A DNA stretch of 26,515 nt, from assembly GCA_002284615.2 (NCBI GenBank), contig MU069497.1, positions 417,373 through 443,887 on the forward strand, written 5' to 3'. A program made the translations under genes and the position numbers. Below are positions 1 to 9,910 of the stretch, in pieces. Below the pieces are notes generated by a model, which saw nothing but the letters and a program-made list of their open reading frames with translations, made no database searches and had not been told where the DNA came from. This stretch comes from Dunaliella salina. Taxonomy: Eukaryota; Chlorophyta; Chlorophyceae; Chlamydomonadales; Dunaliellaceae. The first letter of the stretch is position 1; every line of letters begins with the position of its first letter.

Positions 1-64
<64 letters not shown>
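1..64. repeat. (AC)n microsatellite
   Basis: The first 64 bases are an uninterrupted AC dinucleotide repeat. It runs off the window edge, so the full length is unknown. It would lie in the intron after the last visible exon (129-367) of the minus-strand nuclease-helicase gene. Confidence 0.98.
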
Positions 65-68
<4 letters not shown>

Positions 69-128
69 GTAGAGAGCTAAAGTGTTCAAAATCACAATGT
101 TTTTGTTGTGCTGCACTGCCAGACTTAC

Positions 129-1516
129 TTTGGTGAGCTCATCTTGAGATGGGTGCCACAGCATGAAGACGCAAAGGTTGCCTGATTTACCCTACCAAGC
201 TGGCGGCTTCTGCATTCCGCACAGTCACGCTTCTTGAGGGACTCAATAGAGTCAACAATTAGGTTGTCTTTCTGGCTGCAGGATGCCTCTGCTTGCCGCC
301 TTCCAATACGGGTCATCAGACCGTCAACAGCTGGCCTTGTGATTGCTGAGACATAAATGATCATTGCCTGCAAGCAGTGAGGGGCACAGATCTCTCGATT
401 CTAGCCTGGGATCCAATATTCAAGCCTCTGCTCGAGCGTCACCAGATTGCGACAGTACTTGCAAACGTGCATATCTGAGGAAGCCCTTGCCATTGGAACA
501 CAGTTTGGCTTGATGTGAGCAGGTGCATGTTCCCTTGCTTGGTGTGACTACTTCCTTGTACACCATTCCTTCCCCCCAAGCCTCTTATCCTTTGTGCGGC
601 ACCTTACGTAAGGGGCCGAGAGAATGGAGTCCTGCTGCCCACTAAAGGGACCCTCACCTGCCCCTTCTTGACTGCATCCAGAGCGACAGCAATAACGGCA
701 CACGCCATAGTCTCAGTCTTTCCGGTCCCTGTGTGTTGGACGTCATGTGATCAGACCTCAGCATGCACACAACCATGGTAGTTGTGAATGAGCAACAGCG
801 CTTTATATTTCACATGGTGTGTGAAGTCACTGCATCATCAAGCCAGCGCCAGCACCTTCTCTTGCATGTATTTGGGCCGTGCGGGCTAGAATCAAGTGAA
901 AGGCAACAAGCGGGTTTGACATGATCAAAAGTGGGAATGCTTGCTGCTCCTATTAGCCTGCCCTTGGGCCTTTCAGAACAATGCCAGCTGCCAGTGGACC
1001 TGGCACATTTCCTGTCAGTCTCTTTTCAGAATGATTTTCAGTGGGCCACGCGTTCATTGCGGACATCCTGCCCGGATGTGCCTTAAAAAATGAGCATTAT
1101 CTGCCATTTCTGCATTATCAGCCAACGTTCCATTTCTGCATTATTCGCCAACGTTTCACACATTCTTCCTAGATCCCACCTGGTGGGCCTTGCAGCATAT
1201 GCAGCCGGGGACATGACTGCCGGCAGCAGGTGACAAGCTGCTCCTGCTCAGGCCGAAGTTCCTGGCAAATGCCGAGATCGCTCACTGTGGAAACAGGAGC
1301 TGAGCCTACTGCTGAACCACTAGGAGAACTTTGGAGGGGCAACAAGAGCATCTGTGCTGCTGGCTGGCACTGGGCAGGCTTCCTGAGTCGCTCGCACACT
1401 CTCTGCAGGCGTTCACAACCGGAAGCCAAAGCATTATTAATTGAAAGGAACAATGCACCATGAGTTGACAGAATCAAAGCATCCTTCATTGAAAGAAGCA
1501 AGGCTTCCATCAGCAT
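129..1516 (-). CDS. Exons 11-13: start of SF1 helicase domain
   Basis: Exon 11 (1516-1180) ends ELRPEQEQLVTCC ... LHMLQGPP plus one base, before a GTGGGA donor. Exon 12 (728-658, 71 bp) supplies the two bases finishing Gly and reads TGKTETMACAVIAVALD, so splicing creates the Walker A box GPPGTGKTE; the upstream L-x-x-E-Q is Q-motif-like. Exon 13 (367-129) follows a GCTTGCAG acceptor and reads MIIYVSAITRPAVDGLMTRI, matching motif Ia of SF1 helicases (A-x-x-x-x-AVD-x-L-x-x-R), before a GTAAGTC donor. Motif II (DE box) and motifs III-VI must lie beyond base 1. Phases 1, 0 and 2 are consistent. Confidence 0.75.
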
Positions 1517-4500
1517 CTGGAAGTGGAACTGGTGAGCATAAGTTGGCTACTTCTCACGTGCTGCAAGCGTGCAATGCAGCATCAGTCTCACGTGCTACAA
1601 GCGTGTAATGCAGCATACAGTGATCTCAAGCTTACATGGAGGCCTGGGAATCACTCTTTTCCTTTTTTCTTTGAGGAGGTCAATTCATGGGGCTCCGCAT
1701 GCAACGTGACCTCTCCATTTTGCGCTGACCGGCCTCGCAAAGCCCACCTTGCACAAGTAGCCACCAATGTTGATATCTGCCTTCTCCACGACAACAGTGG
1801 CGCCTTGCGGAAATGAGTCAACACTGCGCGCTGAGCACAGGAAGTATGGCTGGTTCACAGCACTGAAAGACGACCTGCCGGCTGAGTTCATCACAAAGGC
1901 GTCCTCTTTCAGCTCAACACATCTGAGGGTTTGGTCTAAGTGGCTGCACACAGACACCACTTGCATGGGAACGCAGCGTGAGAGCACATCAGCAGCAGCC
2001 TGGCATCGGTTGGTGCCGCCTGAACACAGGGTCACCATCACGCTGTCGCCCTCTCTTAGGCGCAGCCGGGTGTGCAGCTGGCTGCCGCGAAGGCACGGCC
2101 GTGCAGACAGTGCACTGTCTGCATAGTGGCTTGCTGCCTGCTGGACCTCTGCAATCTCGCAGACCTCAGGGTTGCTTCCAGCACGCTGCTGGGGTGTGCT
2201 GCAGCAGACGCGTTCAATGCAGAAGCCGTAAATCGTTGTCACGCGTTCCAGCCGTGCTGCTTCCGCCATGGCCCTGGTCAGTTCATCTGCTGCTGAGACA
2301 TCATCCTCAGGAGCTTTGGGCCCCCCAAGCAGCGTGGGTCCCTTTTCTCTTCTCAGGGGTCCTTTGGCGGTGGGCATTGCTGACACTGCACGACGGTCCT
2401 GGGAGCTGCTGCCGGTGCCCCAATTGTTACTGTCTTCCGCCCTAGTCATGGAGTCGCGGAGCCAGTCCACAGCCCTCACGCTGCACTCCAGCAGCCGCTG
2501 CAGAGAATCTCCTGTGGCTGCTGCGCTGTATAGCTCACCGAGATCTCCATGGAGATAGTGCTGCTGGATGCTGCTGCTGCTGCTTTTGGATGGGTAGAAG
2601 TGCAGCTGCAGGACCGTTGGGGGCACATCATCACTCAAAATCTTGGTCTGCACTGGTCCAGGTGCCTGAGCACCTGGAAAAGAATAAATTTAAAATACGC
2701 ACTGCTTGAAAAAACATTCAAGGGCAATCGTAGCAAGCAACATCAGAGAGTTTGACTCACACAGGATCAGGAAATCTACACAAGTGGGCACGCTTTTCCT
2801 GGAGTTTTGCATTGCGATTATCAAAACTGATGCTGACACCGAGCCTGTATGCACGGTGCAAGCACTCTTAGTCGTTTGTTAATGTGCACATGAAGTTCCG
2901 TACTAAACGTATGCTTGTGCATACACAGGCATATGTTTGCTCCCCCATGAACATGTGTTTACGCGTGTGTGGGCATGCGCAGAGTGTGTGTTTGCAATGT
3001 GTGAGCATTAACATATGTAGCTAAGTGCAGACCCAAATGAGCATGAGCACAGTAACAGGGCCAACCTGATGAAGTTAGCTGGCCTGTCTGCAGTAGCAAA
3101 TACACCTGTGGGCAAAGACTGTGAGGCCTTAGAAGCCAGCAACTGCGTTTGACCAAAATCCTGCCTTCACACAAAAATGTCATGCTGGAACAAAGCAAAC
3201 TTGGCTAAACAAAAACCACGGCTGAACCATTAGAAAATGGTGCTTCCCAAACCTTCAACTTTCAGACCCCTTCACTTTGGCCTAGGCCCATACTTGTGTA
3301 GTGGGCCTCAATTTCATATTGGCAACAGGAACGCAGGTGCTTGGATAGGCGCCTCGCAGCGCAGCTGAATTGTCATAAGTGCTATCTCCCATAGGCAGCT
3401 TCCAAGTGTGAGGGGCATGCATCTTTTGCCCATCCTTTGCCCGCTCCACCCACGTGCCCTGGCTGCTTCTACAAGCACTTTGAAAGGTCTAGGCAACAAG
3501 AGTACTTTCCACATTCAGGTTCCAGAGCCAGGTGTTTCCCAAAACCCTCCAGATCCAAAGCCTTCTTCTGTTTCAAATCTTGTAATGGAAGGGACTCACG
3601 GCTCTTTTGAGCCCATGTGTCTCCTTTTCCTTTATTGATGTAGGACAAGTTCCATTGCCTGCATACTTCTTTCCTGTTCTTCTCTGGGCAAACAAGCATG
3701 CAACGGGATGACCTGAGCCAGGTATTTTGTTACTTTCCGTTTGAATAATGCTGGCACAACATTGCAACATTTTAGAAGCCACACCCTACTCCTCATGGAT
3801 TTACATTACATAGCTGGTTTAGAGCATTAGCTTGAAGGAGTTGCAAAATCTCAGGTGGGCCATGCACAGCACAGGGAGGGCTCGATGTTTGTTGAAACAG
3901 GCAAGCCCAGTGTATTCTTCCGAGACAGGGTTCTCAGCAGCAGGTCAGAAAATGGTGCAAGGGCTAGTGGCTAGGCATGCACATTTGGCATGTGTCCGAA
4001 GACATGCGCAAGCTTAGCCCAAAAAGGGGGTTTGCACAGCTTTTGCTTTTCATCTAGAACTTACGCACCTGGCAGTGGCCACTGTATTCCACTCCAAATG
4101 AATGGTGCTTTGCCTGGTGTCCACCTTTGCTGAGTTGCCGTGACCAGGGCCCTCCCCTCCCACTTTGTTGCAAACCTGTAAGGGAGCGCAAAAGGTCCAC
4201 ATGTGGATGAACGCATGAAGCATAAGGTTCAGGTTTACCCTGGACATAATAGAGGAATGCATGCATTGCCTGGACCTGGGGCACCACAGATGGATCCCCT
4301 TTTGCTTCTGTGCAACTTGCAGCAAAATATTTTGCAAAATGTTTTGGCCGCAAGGGGCTGCACTAGAGCCCCACCTGGTCAACTCCCCCCCCTGCACCCC
4401 CTCACCCTCCTTACCCTCACTCTCCTCCAGCACACCCTCACCTGCTCAGCTCCTCTTCCAGCACACTGTGCATCTGCTGCTCTCCCAGGACGCCAAATCG

Positions 4501-7500
4501 CTGGCCGAGGAGCTGGGGAAGCAGCATGAGCAGCTGCCATGGTTTGCTGTTCACCTGCAACTCATTCGCCAGCTGTATGCATCGGCTCACCAGCACATGC
4601 ACTTGCTTCTTGGAGTGGAAGTAGAAGTGGAAGGTTGCTTCCTCCGCTGCTGAGGCATCCTCAATGCTGGCCACGAGCCACTCCGCAAAGCTCTGCAGCA
4701 AGCCCGTTTCTTTTTCTGCAGCGGCCTGCTGTTCTTGCCCTGCAGCTGACTCACCACACCTGACAGCTGGATGCGCGCCGCCTCTGTTGGTTGCAGACAA
4801 GATTGTCCCCCTTCCAGCAAGACCTGTGCTTGGGTGGACCATTGCGCTCCTCTTGTGATGCTGGGGTGCTCCTTGCCTGCTGCTGCTGCCGCTGCTGCTG
4901 CTGTTGCTGATGTGCGGCTGGGCATCACCTGCTAGCTGCACAAAAAGGGTTTCTTCAGTCCGGCCGCGCTTGATGAGTGCTGCTAGCCCAGCCACACTGC
5001 CTGCTGGCGTGCTGCTGCTGCTGGTGGAGAGGACTGAAGTGGAAACATGGTAGAGGCTGAGGCTGTCCAAGGGAAGCTTGCTCGGCCCAACACCCGGCTT
5101 CAGCAGCACCTCCGTGTGTGAGCTGACGCCATGCTCTCCCACTGTTTCCACCCGCCCAGACCGCACCTCCGCCATGACCTTGAGCGATTCTGCATCCAGG
5201 CTGCCTGGCTGCTGCTGCTGCTTGTCCTGTCCCAGTATGGTGCATATGTCCGCTAGGCATGTTTGTTTCAGGTCTAGCAGGGTCTTTACCCCACCGTCCT
5301 GGAGCTGCACTGCTTGGCCGCTTGTGCAGCCACTCAGCTGAATCTCGCCATCGCCCTCCGCACACTGTGCCCAACACCGAGCCTGGACCATCGAGGGCGA
5401 ATCACTTATCAACGACAAGTGGAGCCCCAAAGGAGAGGTGGAGATTGTGAGTTAGAAGCTGCATGCCACAGCCTGTGCAGCTGTCAAAGCATTTGGACAG
5501 AAGCAGGATAACAGAAGCTAAAGAAGCTACATAATTCCTCGTGCTCCCGTCCAACCGCCAGCATGCTATAGTCAAGGCAGCCTCACCCCCCTCTGTCTGC
5601 CTAGTTGCCTTAAACTAGATGTTTAGCAGAACTTAGAGCCTGGAGCTATTTCACTTGCGCAGTTACAATGAAAGCAAATACTGTTTGTTTGCGCATCAGT
5701 CACCTTTTGATTTTGCTTTTAATCACCCTATCCCAGGCTCAACTTCACCCGAACAAAAGTGTCTGAAGGCCAAGGTAGACATCGGAAGCACATGTTTTTG
5801 TTCAGGGTCAACGCTTTTGCCGCCTATGTTTCAAGGCATGTCTGGTTACTTTGAGGCCTGCAAGTGCATGTGCGCATCCACACCAGCATGCACGCATATG
5901 CAAAGGAGCCCAACAACACTTCACTGCGTTTGACTGTTTGGGCAAAGCACTCACCTGGGCCTTACACGAGGTGCATTGCCGACCAAGCTGAAAGGGCAGT
6001 CGTGGCTCAGCTAGAGGATTACTGGCTCCACCATTCCGGCTCTCCTCATGCATGGCCAGGACCCGGGCTAGGTGATGACTCCCACGTTGAAGGATGGGCG
6101 TCATGCTGCTCCGCAGAGCCTTGATCTGAAGGAGAGAGTGAAGCAGCACATGTCATATGGCAACGTTGAGCTTCAAGCCAGCAAAAGGAAAAAGGTAAGC
6201 AAAATTCTCCGAACCCCCGCCCCACATCCCATCCATGGACAAAAATAGCAGTGAATGTCATGCCCTTTTGGGGGCAGATTAACATCCAAACACCATTGAT
6301 GGTACCGGGACAAAGAGACTGTTCAAATACAAAAAAGGCAGCAGTCTGCTCCTCTCCTAATTCTGCATTAATCTGCGCACTTAAAACAGCAACATTTGCC
6401 TTGAAGAGGAGCCAAAGCGCTCAACCTGAGCTTTACATTGTAAAGAACACAATGCCTGTTTAGGGCATAGGTTTGTCTCAGCCCCCCTCACGCCTGTCCC
6501 TGGTGCCTCCCGAGCAAGGAAGCACTTCTGCTGGTGCACATACTGATCATCCAGTGCCCCACCATGTGAGCATCCCTTCTGAGCTGCCTGTCCTTTGGTT
6601 GCTTGTTCTGCTGGGATGCACTTGAAAAGAAGAAAAAGAGGAGAAAGGGTCTAGCTAATTTCACCTCTTTTTCCTTGATTGGCACTTCCTCATGGTGTTT
6701 TACTTCTTCGCCAGAGACAACTGTGCCCAACACAACTGTGCACTCCAGGCGAACGTCCTTGGGCGCAAACGCTTGCTGACCCTGGAATCTCAGGCCTTTA
6801 GCTTCATGCACAAGCCGCTCAAGAATCAGGAGGTAGAGCGTAGCCTGCACGTTACAAATAGCAAGAGTGCCAGGCCTGTAAGGATGTTTCATGGCTTCAG
6901 ATGGAGCTATCAAGATGGAAATGGGTAACTGACCAAGGGATATACACCCTTCCCCCTTGCAGGCTGCTGTTGAAACAGCTCTCAGCAACTTTCAACAACA
7001 TCCACAGCAGTGACAGCAGCGTAGCAAGGTTTGTTGGGAGTGGATGTCTTCCATGCCTGCTACCAGGAGCATGCATAGCATGATTTTCCATCCACTCTGG
7101 GAAAGTGATGTTGTGGCATTGACGTCTGAACTTTGAAAGTTAACCCCTAAGCAACGTATTTCCACTCCCTGAAGATGGGCTCATCCACAAGTTAAAATTG
7201 TCAAAATATTCAGCGTCTTAGGGCAGATGCCACCCATTCACGTTGCCTAAAAAATGCTGAACACGCCAAGCAGCAGTTCTTGGAACTACATACAAGCGAG
7301 CGCATGCAGGTACGATTGGTAGGCAGTAGCAACAGCATCCGCGCACGCACCTGCAAGCGGTGGGAGGCTTGTACTTGCCCTGAGGCCTTGCACTCATGAA
7401 TGCGGAGGGCTGGGCGGAGAGGACACTTGCAGCTAGCGCCAACCTGTGGTTCCTCCCAGAAAACCTCTATGAAGTCTGCCCTCCCATTCAGCGTGATTCC

Positions 7501-8918
7501 CGCAACCAGGCTGCTGCCAGCAGTGCTGTCAGCAGGCTGCAGGAGAGGGCACGCTGCCAGCTCCACCTCTGCAGCTACCATGCTCTTGCCAGCCGGCAGC
7601 TGTTCCAGCTTGTCCAGGAATTTAAGCCAGGGTGTCTCAGGCTCATTGCACTCACATTTGTTTCTGCGGCATAGCTCAGATCTCCAGTGTTGTTCCTACA
7701 TTCAAACATCAAGCTGACAGGAGTGGTGCTCAAAGCATCTTAGTATGTTCCCAGGTGTGCCCAATATTGAAAGCGCTCCTTGTCATGTAGCACAATGTAG
7801 GGGGTCTCTGCCATGCATAAGTTACAAAACTGTCAGATCGGCTGTATTGATGGGTTATCCTAATGCTAATCACTATGCGATAGACGAACGCTGGCATTGC
7901 TCCACACATGCACATGAGCAAAGGAGACTCACAAGTACATCACCACGGAGTTTGTCATAAGGGTCAAAGTCATGCTGCAGCTGGCCGTGCCCAACATATC
8001 TCGCACGTCGCTGTTGCCTCAACAGACGATCTTCTAGTATCAGAGGCAAGAAGCGGGCACACTGCACGGTGCATTAGGGTGATTACGAAGTGTAACAGAC
8101 AATATGCTAAGTTGTGCATTATGAGGTTATGTGTGCCAAAAAAAAACCAGAAAATTCTGGAGGCCTAAAGACTCACGATATCCGGTCCTATTCTTTTCAG
8201 AACACCAAGACAACTTTGAGCATGGACATAAGCAAGAGAAGAAATCTTTGCTGGGCAACTGCCAGCGTTCGTAAGTACAGAAAAAATGCAACAGTCAGCG
8301 CTGGCATGAACTCATCATGAGGAGGCATAGGACAAATAATAGATAAACTTTCAAGTGCATGGAGCATGTGAACTATGAGTACACGCACAGCATTAGGGGC
8401 ACGAGGGGCATATGCACAGCATTAGGGGCACGAGGGGCATGCATGCACGAGCAAAAAAAGGAATATGTTATGCCTGTTCTATGCTGGAGCGCGCACTGCA
8501 TGGGGAGGCTGTGGTGAACTGCTGCTACCTTACTGCTCAAGCAAGCGCTGATGCTCTCCTCCCCAACAGAGTTCTATTTCCCATCAATGATGCGTCACTT
8601 ACATACAACTGTCAACCAGAACACCAAAGGGGTACCAGTTCTGGCCTTTTTCCTGAGCCAGTTCCGCATGCTGATGGACTTCCTGATTCGTATATTGTGC
8701 AAGTTAGGCAATGTTCAAGGACATTGCGAGCTGCAGTGTCTGTGGGCACCACTCACGAGTGCGCGGTCAGAGGCAAGGCTTGCGATGTCTGTCACATTGA
8801 ATTGGAGCAATGTACTGGATTGATTGCCTGCGTGCAAAAGAGTCTTCTCTGTGTGATTGACTAGGAAATAGGCAAACATTGCCAGTAAAACGCCTCTCAT
8901 TGAGCACCTTGTGTGCAC
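129..8918 (-). CDS. DNA2-like nuclease-helicase, split gene, 3' end outside window
   Basis: Minus-strand gene rebuilt as 13 exons: 8918-8757, 8258-8177, 8033-7933, 7695-7351, 6844-6665, 6620-6492, 6125-5955, 5382-4442, 4175-4069, 2673-1748, 1516-1180, 728-658, 367-129. Every junction uses GT...AG and phases agree throughout, giving about 1260 residues without a stop. Domains in order: N-terminal segment; PD-(D/E)XK nuclease (GRAD, ECK, QATLY, about residues 186-235); CX2CX5C Fe-S signature (384-393); a Ser/Gln/Ala-rich middle (400-1050); SF1 helicase Walker A GPPGTGKTE (about 1158-1166) and a motif Ia-like stretch (about 1185-1210). Known family: DNA2 trims flaps and resects DNA ends using nuclease plus 5'-3' helicase, with a cluster tied by CX2CX5C. 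The Fe-S to Walker spacing is much longer than in animal DNA2, so another RecB-nuclease/SF1 fusion is possible. Start codon and orthology are uncertain; nuclease-helicase class is well supported. Confidence 0.75.
1104..1155. repeat. 26-bp tandem duplication in an intron
   Basis: Two adjacent 26-bp units starting CCATTTCTGCATTAT and ending CCAACGTT, with two mismatches, lie in the 451-bp intron 729-1179 near the donor side. The rest of that intron shows nothing recognisable. Confidence 0.9.
1552..1619. repeat. 34-bp tandem duplication in an intron
   Basis: Two diverged copies of a 34-bp unit beginning TCTCACGTGCT and ending ATGCAGCAT lie in the intron 1517-1747, close to the acceptor of exon 11 on the minus strand. 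Confidence 0.85.
1748..4175 (-). CDS. Exons 9-10: linker before the helicase
   Basis: Exon 9 (4175-4069, 107 bp) is bounded by a CCTTACAG acceptor and a perfect GTGCGTAAG donor. It is read in the only frame matching exon 8, giving FATKWEGRALVTATQQ. Its one leftover base joins exon 10 (2673-1748) after a TTCTTTTCCAG acceptor, with no stop. Exon 10 encodes 308 codons including a QLHTRLRLREGDSVMV stretch that resembles a small beta-barrel before SF1 helicase cores, and ends at GGYLCK before a GTGGGC donor. Reading through that donor meets a stop at 1685, the alternative gene end. Phase match to the next exon, and the need for a helicase after a DNA2-type nuclease, favour splicing. Confidence 0.65.
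3465..3700 (+). mobile_element. Copy D: 3' end of RLE retrotransposon inside a host intron
   Basis: This stretch aligns by eye with the 3' end of copy A (12605-12830). Shared blocks are a GGCAACAAGAGTACTT-like segment, ACCCTCCAGATCC, CTCACGGCTCTTTTGAGCC and TGTGTCTCCTTTTC...TGATGTAGG. It encodes the last residues of the element protein (QNPPDPK) and the 3' untranslated hairpin GGCTC-TTTT-GAGCC, then a pyrimidine-rich tail. It sits in the 1395-bp intron 2674-4068 of the nuclease-helicase gene, in the opposite orientation. The remainder of that intron (2674-3464 and 3701-4068) has no recognisable content. Confidence 0.7.
4442..6620 (-). CDS. Exons 6-8: Fe-S signature and low-complexity middle
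   Basis: Exon 6 (6620-6492, 43 codons) and exon 7 (6125-5955, 57 codons) are in phase 0. Exon 7 ends CTSCKAQ and exon 8 (5382-4442) begins ARCWAQC, so splicing makes C-x2-C-x5-C, the Fe-S signature that follows the nuclease in DNA2, AddB and Cas4 proteins. An LP-x-Q stretch precedes the cysteines and a basic helix IKALRSSMTPILQR lies upstream, similar in placement to DNA2. Exon 8 then runs into Ser, Gln and Ala tracts (a poly-Ser/Gly run near 4900) and a helical segment SFAEWLVASIEDASAAEE. No second domain is recognised in exon 8; the homopolymer-rich part looks like an algal insertion. Confidence 0.7.
6621..6664 (-). other. 44-nt intron of the nuclease-helicase gene
   Basis: Between exons 5 and 6 only 44 bases remain: GTGAAATTAGCTAG at the 5' end, then an almost unbroken pyrimidine run ending TTTTCAAG. 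The length is not a multiple of three, and only its removal keeps the frame open into exon 6 and on into the Fe-S exon. It is far shorter than the other introns (about 140-1400 bp). Confidence 0.6.
6665..7695 (-). CDS. Exons 4-5: RecB/Cas4/DNA2-type nuclease core
   Basis: Exon 4 (7695-7351, 115 codons) follows a GTAG acceptor and ends at a GTGCGTG donor. It contains SELCRRNKCEC, where one cysteine may be the first Fe-S ligand, then VAAEVELA, then NGRADFIEV (Asp of the PD-(D/E)XK fold, near 7474), then RIHECKAS (E-x-K at 7395-7387). Its last residue is the Gln of the QxxxY motif; the rest, ATLYLLIL, comes from exon 5 (6844-6665, 60 codons). Motif order, spacing and the splice-made QATLY are what this nuclease family shows; D, E, K, Q and Y are all present, so activity is plausible. 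Exon 5 continues to VPIKEKE before a GTGAAATT donor. Confidence 0.75.
7933..8918 (-). CDS. N-terminal exons 1-3 of the nuclease-helicase
   Basis: Exon 1 ends at 8757 before a GTGAGT donor and contains NVTDIASLASDRAL. Upstream in-frame starts give MRGVLLAMFAYFLVNH, but a TGCAG acceptor just before 8827 could instead make this an internal exon of 71 bp. Exon 2 (8258-8177) is cysteine-rich (SCLCPCSKLSWC). Exon 3 (8033-7933) carries FDPYDKLRGDVL. Phases 0, 1 and 0 fit from exon to exon. The TDIASLASDRAL stretch resembles the beginning of RecB-like nuclease modules, which is only an impression. This is the least certain part of the model, and extra exons in the 498-bp intron 8259-8756 cannot be excluded. 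Confidence 0.45.
8385..8440. repeat. Duplicated 27-bp block
   Basis: Two identical 27-bp blocks (GCACAGCATTAGGGGCACGA plus GGGGCAT) are separated by AT, a 29-bp period. They lie in the putative intron 8259-8756. Confidence 0.9.
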
Positions 8919-8939
8919 ATTGTGTTCAACACAATGTGC
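8915..8939. repeat. Perfect palindrome, 12+1+12
   Basis: GCACATTGTGTT, a central C, and AACACAATGTGC form a perfect inverted repeat directly beside the 31-bp satellite and at the 5' edge of the apparent first exon of the nuclease-helicase gene. The arms share ACATTG/CAATGT with the satellite units, so the two probably arose together. Confidence 0.9.
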
Positions 8940-9032
8940 CTCACATTGAGTCCCTCACAATGTGCTGCAGCTCACATTGAGTTTCTCACATTGAGCTGCA
9001 GCTCACATTGAGTCCATCACACTGAGCTGCAG
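8940..9032. repeat. 31-bp satellite, three units
   Basis: Units 8940-8970, 8971-9001 and 9002-9032 each read CTCACATTGAGT...TCACA(T/C)TGAGCTGCAG with few changes. Each unit contains two TCACATTGAG half-sites and ends in the palindrome AGCTGCAGCT across the join. The array lies just upstream of the likely 5' end of the minus-strand gene, so a promoter-proximal role is possible but unproven. Confidence 0.9.
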
Positions 9033-9409
9033 CTCACTGGCACTTTGCAGAGCATGCACGCACCTATGTCCTCGATATCCACGGACTGCATGCATATAGG
9101 GGAGACAACACTGGGGATAGAACTTTAAACTATAACAATGGAATTGATGACCGGAAAGTCGGGCCCATCAATCAAAAAAAATTGTGATGCCATATGGCAT
9201 GCTTGACGCTGCCCCGTTTCCTGCAAAACAATTCGATATTTTTTGCGTGCCTGTACGTTTGCGTGACCTCCTCTCTGCGGACACTCGAAGGGGGGAGAGG
9301 TGAGTAATTTAGTCCTGGAGTCAGGACCCGTGTGTGCATGCGTTCCAGCCGATCAGCACTAAGCGTGTTACGATGGGAAAGGACTAGTCGGGTTGTGGCT
9401 CCCTAACCT

Positions 9410-9449
9410 CTATATATATGATGCGATTAAAATCGCATCACATATATAG
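9410..9449. repeat. 40-bp near-perfect palindrome
   Basis: Arms of 19 bp (CTATATATATGATGCGATT and AATCGCATCACATATATAG) around AA, with one mismatch. It could form a cruciform or hairpin. No flanking run of T marks it as a polymerase III terminator, and no duplicated flank shows it to be a transposon end. Confidence 0.9.
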
Positions 9450-9871
9450 TCATGATGTGACAAAGCGTGATAAGTTACCTTACAGCTACAATTTGGAGAT
9501 CAAAAAGATCCCGGTCGGGTGATGTGGCTGTGAGTGAGTGGCAGCCCTCTGCATTGGAAAAAGGAACATTACACAATACATTAAAAAAGAAAACTGTTTT
9601 TGTGGCCACCGCAGACGGGAAAATTCCAGGGCTGCCCAAATGGCAACATAAGTGATGGTTGCTTGCCTCAATTCAATTCTTCGGAGGGATCCCTGTCTCA
9701 TTTGCCCAGGAATGTTTCTGGCCAGCTATCAACAGCTGGAGGCCCTTTTCTGCGTGCACTTAGTTTTGCAAAGATTCCAATATTCATACGGATATGACTG
9801 TTTAGAAAAATGTTTGGCTGGTTGCAATAGGGAGCCATCTGCAGTGACAACCATCTACCAGAAGAATACCA

Positions 9872-9910
9872 ATAAAATCCAACAAAATCCAACAAAAATC
9901 CAACAAAATC
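9872..9910. repeat. Short minisatellite (CAACAAAATC)n
   Basis: About four 10-11-bp units of AAAATCCAAC lie in tandem. No coding frame of interest crosses them. Confidence 0.85.

Noticed and set aside
1..64. Telomere or vector junction at the left end.
   Set aside because: AC dinucleotides are not the TTTAGGG/TTTTAGGG telomere repeat of green algae; a microsatellite where the window happens to start is sufficient.
1685..2653. Single long minus-strand open frame as a stand-alone gene ending at 1685.
   Set aside because: It begins without a start codon at a CAG acceptor and its tail passes through a GTGGGC donor in phase with the next helicase exon. It is better read as exon 10 of a larger gene. 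It remains the main alternative gene end.
4438..5430. 330-codon minus-strand frame as an independent protein.
   Set aside because: Its start is not ATG and it lies between an in-phase acceptor (5383-5384) and donor (4440-4441); splicing to 5955 completes the CX2CX5C motif.
7730..7826. Possible extra exon reading RPPTLCYMTRSAFNIGHTWE after a GGCAG acceptor.
   Set aside because: No GT donor occurs before the in-frame stop, and exons 3 and 4 join in phase without it. A different frame (LHDKERFQYWAHLG) also looks protein-like, so this may be a decayed or alternative exon.
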